From Tetrahymena thermophila SB210 (Eukaryota; Ciliophora; Oligohymenophorea; Hymenostomatida; Tetrahymenidae): a DNA stretch of 64,000 bases. The stretch lies in contig NW_002476477.1 of assembly GCF_000189635.1 (NCBI RefSeq), positions 177,612-241,611 on the forward strand, given 5' to 3'. Positions 52,935 to 64,000 of this stretch are shown here, in pieces. The notes beneath the pieces are model-generated. The model was not told where the DNA came from. It saw only the letters and a list, made by a program, of their open reading frames with translations, and made no database searches. The position numbers and the translations under genes are program-made. Position 1 is the stretch's first letter. Each line of letters starts with the position of its first letter.

Positions 52935-55900
52935 TCACTATCCTTTTTATTGTATGCTATTACTTTTAAGACTTCCTTGATCAACATTATTATGTTAGTC
53001 TTAAGTATGATCTGACTGAGCAGATATTTATTTTTTAGATTTTAAATATTGAATAATTTTTATTATTGATTACTTAAAAAAAATGATTATTTCTCTAATT
53101 TGGCGAAGAAGAACTTATATAAAGAAACTTAATATCAGCACAGATGTAAATATAATAGACAAAATTCTCTTATCTTTTAAATAAGTTAAACCTAACATAA
53201 GACCAAGCTAAAGAGTCGTCAATGTTATACTCTCTAAGATTTATTTTTATTTAAACTAAGAAATTTTTTTTAAATAGCATCTTGATATAAAGAAGACAAC
53301 AAATTTAATGATTTGTAAAGAAATAAGAATGAATATTTAATCTTAGTAGTTCTCATAGAAAAAAGCTATTACAACAGTAAAGATAATTCTTTCTAGAAGG
53401 AATAAGAAAAAACATTTTAGCAATATTTTGCTAAAAGGATAATTTAAAGTAACTTCTCCTTTATCAGTGGCACTTTTCTTAAACTGACTCTAATTGTGTT
53501 GTCTAATATCAGTTTCGTTTTTAGCATCTATAATTTAGATATCTAACTATTTTGTATTAAGTTCACTTCTATTTGTTGAATTCAAAACAAAGCTATCAAT
53601 AATCTTATCATTATATTATACGTTTATTTCTTTATCTGCTAGCTATTGTTAAGCTGAATTATTTGGTTTAATTGGCTAAATCATTGGACTTTCAAAATCA
53701 CTTTAGGCATCTTAATTTCTTTTGAATAGACTGGAGTTTCGTTGCCTAGATTCTACATCAGTAAGAGCATCTATAAATTATAAATCTTGCTGCTTTTAAT
53801 TTAATTCACTTGCATTACTAGAATTCAAAGAAAAGCTATCTAACAATTTATTTTTCATTAAAGCGTTCGTTTACTAATTTAACAGCTATTCAGGCGAATT
53901 ATTAGTTTCATGATATTTTTAAATGGGGCTTTCAGTTTCAGTTTTCTAATACTCTTATAAAAGCGCTTAGTTTTATTATTAATGCTCTTATTTTTTATAA
54001 TCTTAATCAACTTATTTTGTTTATTCTTCTTTTTTTTATGATGTTTCATTGATTTTATTTTCATTTTTCTAATCATGTTCAGTTCCATTAAAAGAAGCTG
54101 AGAAATTTAAATCTTCCATCACCTTCTAATAGATGTTTTCTTTTCCATTCTTTGAATGAGGGCTACTATCATGTGTTTTATCTTCTCCTTTGTTTTAAAT
54201 TTTATTCTAAAGCTGTTTATTAATAACCATTCTCCTTAAATCTACTTTCTCTGTCTTCTTTATTAGGTTTTTAATGGATTAATTTTCTTCATGCTTTAGA
54301 TTTCTTGAATCATCTGTTTCTCTATGAGGTGATGCTTAAAGCTAAGAATCTTCTATTTTTATTGGATTTTGTTTTGAAAAGATGATTTGTGTTTCTCCTT
54401 TTTCTTAAAATACAAATTTTCAATATTATTTGCTTAATATTTAATAAATAATTTACTGTCTTTACTGGGATCTTAATATTACTACTTATCTTCATCAATT
54501 TCTGAAACTAAAAAAGAATAATAATAAATTATCAATTAATATTAAATTCAATAATACCTGTTTATTGTTAATCGAACATGCTTTATTCTTAATATTTTAC
54601 AAGTATGAGTATATTCCTGATAGTAACTGCTTTTAAAATAATAAATATTAAAAAACCTAATATTAATTAAGCCTTAGCTGATGAGTTATAATCGAAAAAG
54701 GATATACAAGCAAATAAATTAATCAATAGCTCTTATATAGCAAAAAAATTGATAAAAGTAGTGATTAATAGCAAGCTTTAATAATAAAACTTTTTCTTTA
54801 AATTTCTAACGAAGTAGTGTATTTCTTAAACAAGATTAATAGTACCTATTATTACCATTATCACAATAGTATTAGTAAAAAAATAAGGACTTTTCTATTC
54901 AACTAAAAATTTAGGGTTTATATTAACATTTTACTCTACTTCGAAATCAACCTTAGAAATCTAGTAGTTAAATAGGTTGTAAATTTGAAGAGATCTTAAA
55001 ATGGTATCGACTTCAAGAGGGAAGTAATAGTTGATAAACCTAAAATAGCTTAGTGTTTAATAAGTGTAAATTAAAACAGCTAATTTGAAAAGCCTCTTTT
55101 TTAAGAATACTACTCTAAAAAGCTACTTTGATATGGCAATGATATGTAGAGTAAGAATTGCAAATATCACTTAACTAGATAAGTAATCATATTAACAAAT
55201 TTCATCTAAGTAATCTGTAGATTAATCAGGAGATAAGCATATGTTTACATACTATTTTGATGTTTAAAGTAGTTATCTGTTTCCTACACATTAACCACAA
55301 GAAGTATAACTTTCATCATAACACTTTGAACATGTTCTGTGACACTAAAAGATGTCTAAAAATAAAAAATTAATTAATTTAAAAAAAAAATTTTTAATTA
55401 CCTGATTTAGCTAATTTTGATTCCGAAGGGTAGGGAATACACTTATTGATAATCTCATTAAATATAAACCCTTTATCACATGATGTACAATAATCCTCCT
55501 GATATTTACAGGTTAAACAGTTTGAAGAGCATTGTTTGCACATTTTTTGATTGAAAGAGAAGAACTGATTAGTAGGACAAAGTTAACATTAACCATTTTC
55601 ATCTAATGTATAAAGATCTGAGCATAAAGTACAAACTTTTTGGGAGTTTTAATCTAAAGCTAAGCATCCTTGCATAGCATCGCTTTAATCAATGCACTAA
55701 TTTTCAGATAAAAACTAATTGCTTAAGCATTAGGTGCAAAAATCTGGTGAATTCACACAAGCAAGGCAATCAGATGAACAAGGCTAGCATTGATTAGATT
55801 AATCCATATAGTACCCTATTTAACATTAATAGCAAGTATCTTAATAGCAAATTCTGCACCCAAGCATAGTCTGATAGCATTAATCGCTTTCATAGCATGT

Positions 55901-58375
55901 ATTACCGATTAATATATAATCTAAACTACATTTAGTGCATTAGTTTTAACCAGGACCAGTACATTAGCTACATTTTCCATAGCACTCAAGGCATTAACCT
56001 TCAGATTAATAATATCCTAAAGGGCAACCGCTCAAACAAACCTAATTATAAGATATTTGAAATTATTTTAATACACTTAAGTCAAAAAAATTAATAATCA
56101 AAAATAATAAAAAAAAGCAAATAATTGCTTTATTAATTTTAATAACCAATTTTTTAGTTTAGCTAGCTAGATGTTGTGTGGATTTAAATATAATTTTTTT
56201 TAATTAATAGTAAATGCTTACTCTGTTTGGATTTTTGATGAATCCATTAGGACAGCTATCAACAAGATTCCCTTGATAGAGGGCTTAGTTGCCTTCTATT
56301 TAAACTGAGCAATCTTCACCTCCTTAGCCATCTATGCAAATGCAAACGCCCTTTTTTATATAAATTAAATTTAATTAAATGAGCAAATTAAGTATAAGAT
56401 TTACATCTATGCAAAATCCTTTTTGACTACAGCTATTAGGGCAAAATTTTTTGAAGAAACAATAAGGTTAAAATCTAGTTGGGCATTATATATATCCTTG
56501 ATTTTCTTCATTAGATATTTAAATCATTTAACCAGGATATTTACAGATGTATTGCTACCCTGTTATTGTGCTAATTTGCAGTGTCCCATCATTTAAACAA
56601 ATAGTCTTGTAACATCTTGTGTTTCTATTAAGTTTTTAAATTGTTGATTAGATTTCATTTAATTCGTTATTTTATTTTTTTGTTTATAAATTTTATTTTA
56701 ATTTAATTTTTGTTTGTATTCTATTAAAATTTGTGATTGAAAATGTGTTTTTTAAAATTAGTGTGAATTTATAGAATTTTTATGGAAATTTGTTTTTTTG
56801 ACTTAAAAATTATTAAATTTAATAATTTTTTATTGATTTTTCTTGATTCGAAAAATTGCTAAAAAGTGATTCAAATATTTGATTGATTAATTAATAATTA
56901 TTTAAAAAAATGTAACTTTTATTAATAATTGTAATTTTTTATAATCTAATTCATTAATTTACCCGTAAGCACTTAAAAATGGATTTGAAATTGTACTTTT
57001 TTGATAGCTTGATCTTATACATTTAGATAAAGGACTATACTATTCTCCTGTATACTAAATTGGATCAACATTTGTTAGTGTACAATATTACGTGTCTTAG
57101 ATTTCAAAAGATTAACAAGTTTCAAGATCTGTCTCTTTTGAAGGCAACATAGCTTTTCCATGTCCATTAACATCACAATCGAATGTCCTATTATTTGAGG
57201 CATAATTAAATTCTTCAAATTAAATACTTGGGTCTAAACACGTATTTTGTATAAATGAGCAACCTTAATTCAAACCCCATCCCGAGAATTTTACAAGATT
57301 ATCATTAACTTCTAAATAATAACCAATATCTCTAAGCATAGCAGTGGTAAATTAACTGAAGTCACTCTCTAAGTTAAAAATATAAGGATTCATCACTTCA
57401 TCAAAAATAGCTAATCTAGTCCAATGATTACTCAAATCCTAAAATATATTTTTTAAATTCTATGTAAATTACATGTGAAAATAAAAATACTTTCTCTAAT
57501 GGCATTCCAGATATTTATTGACAAGAAAAATGCCTTTAAAATAGTCTATTGACATTATCTGTCTATAACAAGTAATAATCTACTCCGTTTATTTGATCTT
57601 AATCTAGAGCTTAAATAAACCAATCTCCAAAAGCTTAATTAGTTTTTGGATCAATCCATTGATTAATTGAACTAAATGAGAATCCAAGCACATGAATCAA
57701 TTCATGAGATAAGACATTCTAGAACATATATCCATATTTTTATATGTATTTATCATTAATATAAGCTGAATTAATGCTGATTCTTCCCATTGTAGGCATT
57801 TGATCAAATTAACAACTTACTTTAAATTAATTTTTGAAAAAAATATGTTATTTTTATTTATTTATTTTTTGATTATTTTTAATCTTACTTGCATTTGCAA
57901 CCATGGTTGTGGTATCGTTGTAGAAAGATACTACCATTATAAATAAATCAGCATCATTAACGCTGTTTGGGCTAACTACCATATCACTGTAAGGAATATC
58001 ATAGCACAAATCAGTTGTAGGTTCAATAGTTATTGGGCTTTACCTACTATTAACTTTTACTAAGGATGAAATAAATAGCTTAGCTGCTTCGCATACATTT
58101 TTGACTAGAGTTTTTTCTTGTTGAGTTAGTGTACTGTTGTTATCGATTAGTGAATAATCATAAGCTATTCTTAATTTTTAAGGTGCTTGCTGAATACTTC
58201 TTTTTTATATCTAATCTGAATCTCCTTAATATACATTTTTTAGTGAATTTGAATTCGATTCATTCAAATATTAATGTTTATAACTAGCCTCGTTATGCAA
58301 TTAGCTACGAACTGTATAAAATAAGGAGCTATACAAAAGTATTTTAAGCATTAAAATGCTCATATCGATTTTCAT
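52935..58375 (-). CDS. Leishmanolysin-like (M8) metalloprotease fused to EGF/Cys-rich repeats and multi-membrane C terminus
   Basis: Begins with a signal peptide (SILMLKILLYSSLFYTVRS). The M8 peptidase domain shows DLCYDIPYSDMVV, the zinc site HELIHVLGF (His-Glu-x-x-His at 57706-57692), a third-His candidate in SNHWTRLAIFDEVMNP (near 57420), and LRDIGYY. Zn-dependent cleavage of extracellular proteins is the family role. Next are an EGF-like module (CSQKGFCIDVNGVCICIDG) and many furin-like Cys repeats (for example CYGKCSQCTGPGQNQCTKC) from ~56640 to 55330. Then several transmembrane helices (55180-54620), a long charged cytoplasmic region with an imperfect ~75-residue repeat (DSFSLNSSNASELN / DSFVLNSTNRSELN), and further helices (53440-53060). 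Ends at TGA 52937-52935. An intron near 54400-54450 resolves an apparent frame change. The spacer 52596-52934 holds nothing recognised. Confidence 0.87.
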
Positions 58376-58916
58376 TTACTAGTAGAACTAACTTATATGT
58401 TTTGTTTTTTTTCTCCTCTATTTTAATTATCTTTTTTAATATCTCTAATATATTATTAAAAGCATAAAGGTAATCAATCTCTAATAATTAAGTTGAAATG
58501 TATTAATTAAATGATCTTTACAAACACTGCAAGAACGAACATATTTACTTTATTTTAAACTTTTTATGTGTTTTGCTAAAAAACAGATTTTATAAGATAG
58601 ATTGCAATTTTTAAAAAAAGACTATAATTCATTTAAACACTCAAAAAACAAAAAAAAATTGTAAAAATAAAAATTAAACACTAAAAAATATAAAATTGTT
58701 GATTTTTAATTTCCTCTTTACTCAAAAATGTTACTTAGTTCTAAAATTCAATGTAACTTAATAAATTAATCAAGTAAAATATCTAACCATTTTTTAATAA
58801 AACAGAAAGTATTTTTAAATCATTTGTTTTTTAGATGGTTCAAGCAAGCATGAATGAAAAAGAATAATAAAAATTATATAACTAATAAAATACATTAATT
58901 AAATTTTACAATAATC
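58376..58916. other. Intergenic region between minus-strand genes
   Basis: AT-rich 5' flank of the leishmanolysin-like gene and 3' flank of the coiled-coil gene. No element recognised. Confidence 0.5.
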
Positions 58917-60506
58917 TCAAAAAATATTATTATTATTTTGATAGCCTTAACTATTTTCATACGTTGTATAATAACTATTATTGTTATTGTTTTATTTGAC
59001 GTTATTATAACTGGAGTTTTTTTTAGAATCAAATGCACTATAATTTGAAAGGAAATTTTTATTTTCGCTTTTAATAAGCTCCATTTCATCTTTAAGCTCT
59101 TAGATTTAACTAATGAGATCTGTGTATATTTCATTCCATTACTGTTTTAACAATTTATATTTATTTTACTTTTCGTACAGTTTATCTTTGTAAATATTTA
59201 ATTTATTTTTCAGATAAATATTTTCAGATTCGAGGTCTTTCAGTTTGGAAAGATCATTTTACCAGTCAACTACTTTTGTATTTATTTTAGTCAGCTGTTC
59301 TCTGAAGGTATTTTCTTTTTGAATTATTATTCTGTCTTTTTCCTCAAGCTCACTTCTTAAAGACTCTATTTCTAAAATAAATTGGTCTCTTTCTTATGAG
59401 CTCATAGAGTAATCTCTATTATTGCTATTTTAAAGATACTCATTTGTTTTTTTGAGTTTTTCAATGTTTTTCCTTAGACTACTAATTTCTAATTCAGCAA
59501 GATCGCCCTTTTCCTTTAAAATACTTTTTAACTCCTCTAAGTTCTTTTTGAGTTGCTCATTTTAGAAGAATATTTCTGAATTACTTTGGCTGCTTGTCAT
59601 TATTTAAGCTGATAATTATTAATTTTTTTCATTCAGTAGGCGGTTTTCTTATTCAATAAAGTTATATTTCTCTTGCAAGCTTTTCAATTAAATTTAAGCC
59701 TCTTTATCATGTATTGCTTCCTCCTAAAAATTATAAAGCTTTTATAAAGACTCTCTAGCAATTTTTTGTTATTCATTCAATTCTTGCATTAATTTAATTT
59801 CATTCTCTTAGTAATTTTTAATCTTATTATGCAACTATTCTAAGATGCCTTCAATTTCCTCTTATTTTCTTATTTGTTTAGACAAAGATTTTTTATCTTT
59901 CTATTCTTCCTTTACTAATTCCTTCATCAGCTTTATTTTTTTCTTTTAAATTTCAATTTATTCTTCCATATCCATAATTTTTGTTTTCAAATCCACTTTT
60001 TCTCTATATAACTTTTAAATAGATGTTATCCTTCCTCTTGAAGCACTCCTATTTTTTGTCACAATTCTATCAGAAGGAGAAGAATCTTTATTTTGCAGCT
60101 AGTATTTTTAATTTCAAGTATTAATTTTTATTTGATTAGACTCTAAAATAAAATGACTTACAATACTTCCTTTCTTCATCGTCTGTAAATTTTTCTTTGA
60201 CTTAGATAGGGAGCATTCTCTTTATATTCTAGATTAATTTATAGTACTATTGTTGTTAGAATTGCTTGCAAGAATTTTATTCCTTCCTTTTGATCTGCTT
60301 TAGGGTTATTGTCTGTAAACCTAACCATTCATTTATCTATTTTCTTTATTCTTTCTTGAATGAGAACGTTCTGAAGCATTATTGCTGCTTTAAGAAATAA
60401 ATTAATTAACTCTATCATATCTATCGACAGATAAGCTTGAACTATTTGATGATGAGTTAGAAAATTATCTTAATAAATTCCTAGCTCTACTTTCCAAAGA
60501 TTGCAT
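58917..60506 (-). CDS. Coiled-coil protein of unknown function, 508 aa
   Basis: Two exons (60506-60162 and 60098-58917) join in phase 0 around a 63-nt intron (60161-60099) that contains a TGA, giving 508 residues. The N-terminal ~130 residues are Ser/Asn/Arg/Lys-rich and probably disordered (SNSSSNSSSLSVDRYDRVNQ; ERSHSRKNKENRQM). From RITSIQKLYREKVDLKTK to about residue 460 it is a near-continuous coiled coil rich in Leu, Glu, Lys and Gln (for example KSILKEKGDLAELEISSLRK). The tail is Asn-rich and ends YQNNNNIF. No membrane or enzyme motif. Resembles cytoskeletal or centriole-associated coiled-coil proteins in general make-up only; family not recognised. Confidence 0.85.
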
Positions 60507-61677
60507 ATTAAACTAATTACTAATATTTGATACTTAATTTATTCAAATTCAAAAAATTATTGGTTGATTTTTATATCTATTAATGATATTTCAATAATTT
60601 AACAAGACCTTATCAAATTTTGAAGGTAACATAATTGATATTCAAAATTTAATCAAAAAAATAAAAAAGTATTAACAGATTTTGAATATTATATCATTTT
60701 TTAATAATATTTATAAAAGCTATAACATTTGTTTAACTTTTTATTATTCAAAATTTATAAATAATGTTTTATTTATTTTTTTAAATAATCAAAGCGAAAT
60801 GTTTTATCCTCAAAAATAAAAGAATTTTGTAAAAATTAAATATTTATTAGAATAATTTTATTTTCAATAAATCTATTTAATGTAAATTAATTTTATTAAA
60901 ATAATAAATAAAAGAATAAATAAATAAATATCTTATTATTTTAAATGTTAATTTTGAGAAAAAGGTATCAAAACTTACAAATGATGATTGTTACTATTTT
61001 GAATAAGTAAGATAAATTTAGATTATTTAGAATACTAAAATTTAATCAATAAATTAAATCTATAAATAAATATATCTTACTTTTTTCATATAAATATGTA
61101 ATTAGGCTAAGTATTTTCTAAGCTTTTTTTTGATATAAAAAAAATAAAATTATGCATTTTCAAAACACTGAATTAATTAAATAATAAATAGAACCACACT
61201 ATATTACCAAATTAAATTAAAGGTACAAATAAAAAAATAGTTATAGGATATTACTTTCATTAATAATCAAAAGTAATCCAAATAATTAATTATTTATTAC
61301 CAATAGATAGATGTTAATAAAAAATTTATGTATGATTTTAATAATTGTAAAAATTAGTATTGACATTTCTTAATTAATTAGCATGATATCAATTAAAAAT
61401 AAATTATGAATTGCTTTATTGCTAGTATTTTTTTTTTTATATGATAATATGGAATTTTGTATAAACAGAGAAGTAATTTTATTGATAATATTATAAACTA
61501 TAAAGAAGCAGTTAGAAGCATATTTATATAAAGTATTTTTAAATTTTAATGAAAACAGTAAATAAATCTATGAAGACCTATAAAAACCAATTTTATCTAT
61601 AATGTATTGTTTGTTTGTTTGTTCTTTAAATTTAAGTAAGTAGTAGAGTCAATAAATATGGAGTAAATTAGCTAATT
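60507..61677. other. AT-rich intergenic region
   Basis: Between two minus-strand genes. TAAATAAATA strings and homopolymer runs; TTTG repeats near 61605-61621. No reading frame with protein character. Confidence 0.55.
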
Positions 61678-62205
61678 TCAAGATTAACTAGGGGTAATTA
61701 TTTACTAAGGTTTCTACTCTTCTTCGTATTCTAATGTCTGAAGAAATTTTTAATCACTAGAGTTATTAACTACATTAGCAGGTATTTGAAGTACAAATTT
61801 ATATTTAGTAACACCATCTTCTACAACTGTGGTTTAATTCAGTAACAAGTTAACCTTTTAAACGATTTATTGATTATCACCCCATTAAAATAGAATTTAT
61901 GGAGACTATACATTAGAATTAGAATAAGCTAATAGCTTTTAAAGTTTTTGGCATCCTGCAGTAGTCCCTTAACCATTCTAAGTTTAAAAAAGAAAGTAAT
62001 TGCCTTAGCTATCTTATGAATTTTAGATCTGAACTTAAGAATTGAAGCAGCAATAATCCAAGTTAGAAGCTGCTAGCTACTTAACACATTCTTCAGTGTT
62101 TTTAGCAGTTGCAACAATGTTCCAGTCACTCATTTAAGTTCTGTCGTGAAGAGGAGAGCAATAGTAAAGGTTGAGTAAAATTAAAATATAAGTTAATTGC
62201 TTCAT
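61678..62205 (-). CDS. Small secreted protein, last gene before the telomere
   Basis: Single exon of 175 residues from ATG (62205-62203) to TGA (61680-61678). Signal peptide MKQLTYILILLNLYYCS, then a mature part with five cysteines (ECVKQL, DYCCFN, AGCQKL), polar and Gln-rich because of many TAA/TAG codons, with a KYKFVLQIPANVV strand and a Glu/Gln-rich tail. No transmembrane segment after the signal peptide, so probably secreted or luminal (for example a secretory granule). No family recognised. About 1.3 kb from the first telomere repeat. Confidence 0.8.
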
Positions 62206-63545
62206 TTTAACAAACTATAGATTTTGTTTAATAAATATTTGTTTGGTTTAATTTATTTACACACAAATTAGAAGCTATGAAATCTATATTTATTATGAAG
62301 AGTAAAGCTAAAAAAATAATAAGTAAAATAAGTAATAAAAATACAAACAAACATGATTGGTCCACCCCATTTACATATATAAATATATATTAAATTTAAC
62401 CAATCAGACAAACAAAATATACTAACTATAAAAAATTAGCTAACTAAATACTTAAAATATTACCTAAATTTCTATTTTATAGAAAAATTTTAGATAAATC
62501 GATCTATTTTAGTTTTCGATATTTTAGAATTTAAAAGCAAGCAAATTTCTTTTACTTAAATCTTTTTGTTACATTATTGTCAAACAAAAATTCCTATTTT
62601 ATTAATAAAACCTAATTCTAAGAAAAATAAAAGAACAAATTTATTTGTCATAATTTAAAAATAGCATCATCTTAATTTAACATATATCTATATAAATCCA
62701 ATTTAATGAATTCTCTCTTATTCTTTTACATTAAAATACTATAAAAAATTAATTATTTATCATATCAATCTTTAAATAAATAGAATATTTTTAGACTCCT
62801 TTTTCTTCCTTTATTACAAAATTATTTCTTTTATTTAGAGCTTTTTACATATATTTACTTTGATATAAAAAAAGTATTAAATTACTTAAAAGTAATTACA
62901 TGCATTAACTAAAAATTATATTTTTTACATTACTTAAAATAATTTATTTTACTTTACAAGTTAATATTTCAATGTTGCTGCATGGTGTATGTATTATGTA
63001 AAAATACTAATACTAGATATTATTGTATAGCATTTTCAACAAAATAAATTAAGTTAAATAAAAAACATTTCTATTTTCAAAATTATCATAAAAGAAATGA
63101 AGCAAGTAATTTATTTTTAATGTTTTTATATTGTTAAGAGATTAGTTTAAGAGATTTTATTCTTGAAAAATTATTAATGAATATCAGTTAAAAAAATAAA
63201 ATGAGAGATATAAAACACAATGTCAAATATGGCTACCTGTTCATCTTTTGTTTATAAGATAAAAAAATTAGCACTCATATTTTCTAAAATATTAAATAAA
63301 TATTTATTTTAAGATAATTAATTAATTAAAATAAGAAAAATAAGTGTAAAATAAATCAATAAATAAAATAAATTTACTTACTAATTAATTATTTATTAAT
63401 GCTTATTTTTTTATATTTATTTTAATGTATTCTAGTTATTTAAATAGACTTTAATTTATTTTACAATTAATAAATTATTAATATTATTATTCTCAAGGAA
63501 TATGTTTTCAAAATTTTATAAGAGAGTTTTTTTTTTATTTTTTTT
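62206..63545. other. Subtelomeric spacer
   Basis: Very AT-rich non-coding DNA between the last gene and the telomere, ending in a run of T directly abutting the first GGGG. No repeats shared with the telomere and no gene seen. Confidence 0.7.
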
Positions 63546-64000
63546 GGGGTTGGGGTTGGGGTTGGGGTTGGGGGGGGGGTTGGGGTTGGGGTTGGGGTTG
63601 GGGTTGGGGTTGGGGTTGGGGTTGGGGTTGGGGTTGGGGTTGGGGTTGGGGTTGGGGTTGGGGTTGGGGTTGGGGTTGGGGTTGGGGTTGGGGTTGGGGT
63701 TGGGGTTGGGGTTGGGGTTGGGGTTGGGGTTGGGGTTGGGGTTGGGGTTGGGGTTGGGGTTGGGGTTGGGGTTGGGGTTGGGGTTGGGGTTGGGGTTGGG
63801 GTTGGGGTTGGGGTTGGGGTTGGGGTTGGGGTTGGGGTTGGGGTTGGGGTTGGGGTTGGGGTTGGGGTTGGGGTTGGGGTTGGGGTTGGGGTTGGGGTTG
63901 GGGTTGGGGTTGGGGTTGGGGTTGGGGTTGGGGTTGGGGTTGGGGTTGGGGTTGGGGTTGGGGTTGGGGTTGGGGTTGGGGTTGGGGTTGGGGTTGGGGT
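63546..64000 (+). repeat. Macronuclear telomere, (TTGGGG)n
   Basis: About 455 bp of GGGGTT repeats, continuing to the last base. The G-rich strand is the + strand, so this is the right end of a chromosome. The array begins right after a T-rich tract (63530-63545). One irregular unit with ten G occurs at 63570-63579; all later units are regular. The repeat sequence is that of Tetrahymena-type ciliates; Paramecium would mix in TTTGGG. The window ends within the repeat. Confidence 0.99.

Noticed and set aside
53879..54088. Lys-rich minus-strand frame
   Set aside because: Out of frame with the leishmanolysin-fusion cytoplasmic region, which is open through the whole interval in another frame.
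54390..54460. Frameshift in the leishmanolysin-like gene
   Set aside because: A short GT..AG intron with matching phase removes the TGA and restores one frame, so no mutation is needed.
58895..59134. Minus-strand Ile/Lys-rich frame
   Set aside because: Out-of-frame shadow of the 3' exon of the coiled-coil gene.
1..64000. CRISPR arrays, bacterial operons, ribosome binding sites, tRNA or rRNA genes
   Set aside because: The sequence is a eukaryotic ciliate chromosome; no spaced identical repeats or GC-richer RNA-gene islands were seen.

Overview
The window is the right-hand end of a ciliate macronuclear chromosome, most likely Tetrahymena or a close relative. Three things show this. The last ~455 bases are tandem TTGGGG telomere repeats, G-rich strand running 5' to 3' to the window end. 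Every convincing gene reads through TAA and TAG, which fall where glutamine is expected, and ends only at TGA (ciliate nuclear code). The DNA is extremely AT-rich, with short GT..AG introns and long gene-free spacers of AT-rich simple sequence. Standard-code reading frames are therefore mostly fragments, and coordinates here are gene spans that include introns.

Layout, left to right: AT-rich spacer (1-2882); a membrane-anchored pepsin-like protein with both catalytic motifs lost (+, 2883-5184); a small Cys-rich type I membrane protein (-, 5960-6466); an N-terminally anchored protein with a possible papain-like fold (+, 7229-8312); an LRR protein with an MGxC lipidation-type N terminus (-, 8577-9998); a Gln-rich coiled-coil protein (-, 12955-14714); the proteasome activator PA200/Blm10 (+, 17619-25925) followed by a ~140-bp tandem repeat array; a guanylate-binding-protein-like GTPase (+, 27481-30453); a large kinase-like protein with C-terminal membrane helices (+, ~31320-35616) whose 3' end is duplicated; the calcineurin A catalytic subunit (-, 37181-40440); a coiled-coil protein (-, 42171-45534) with a duplicated intron block; an Asn/Gln-rich acidic protein (+, 46719-49393); a probable gene relic (-, 49.7-50.6 kb); a frame broken by three TGA codons (+, 51654-52595); a leishmanolysin/EGF/Cys-repeat/multi-membrane fusion (-, 52935-58375); a coiled-coil protein (-, 58917-60506); a small secreted protein that is the last gene before the telomere (-, 61678-62205); and subtelomeric spacer plus telomere.

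Genes are monocistronic and lie on both strands; there is no operon logic. Two enzymes are recognisable with confidence and look intact (calcineurin A, leishmanolysin); PA200 is also clear. A recurring theme is well-preserved folds with altered active-site motifs: the aspartic-protease-like protein, the GTPase G3 motif, the kinase-like protein, and possibly the papain-like protein. Exon boundaries were inferred by eye from open frames, GT..AG sites and phase, so small exons may be misplaced.
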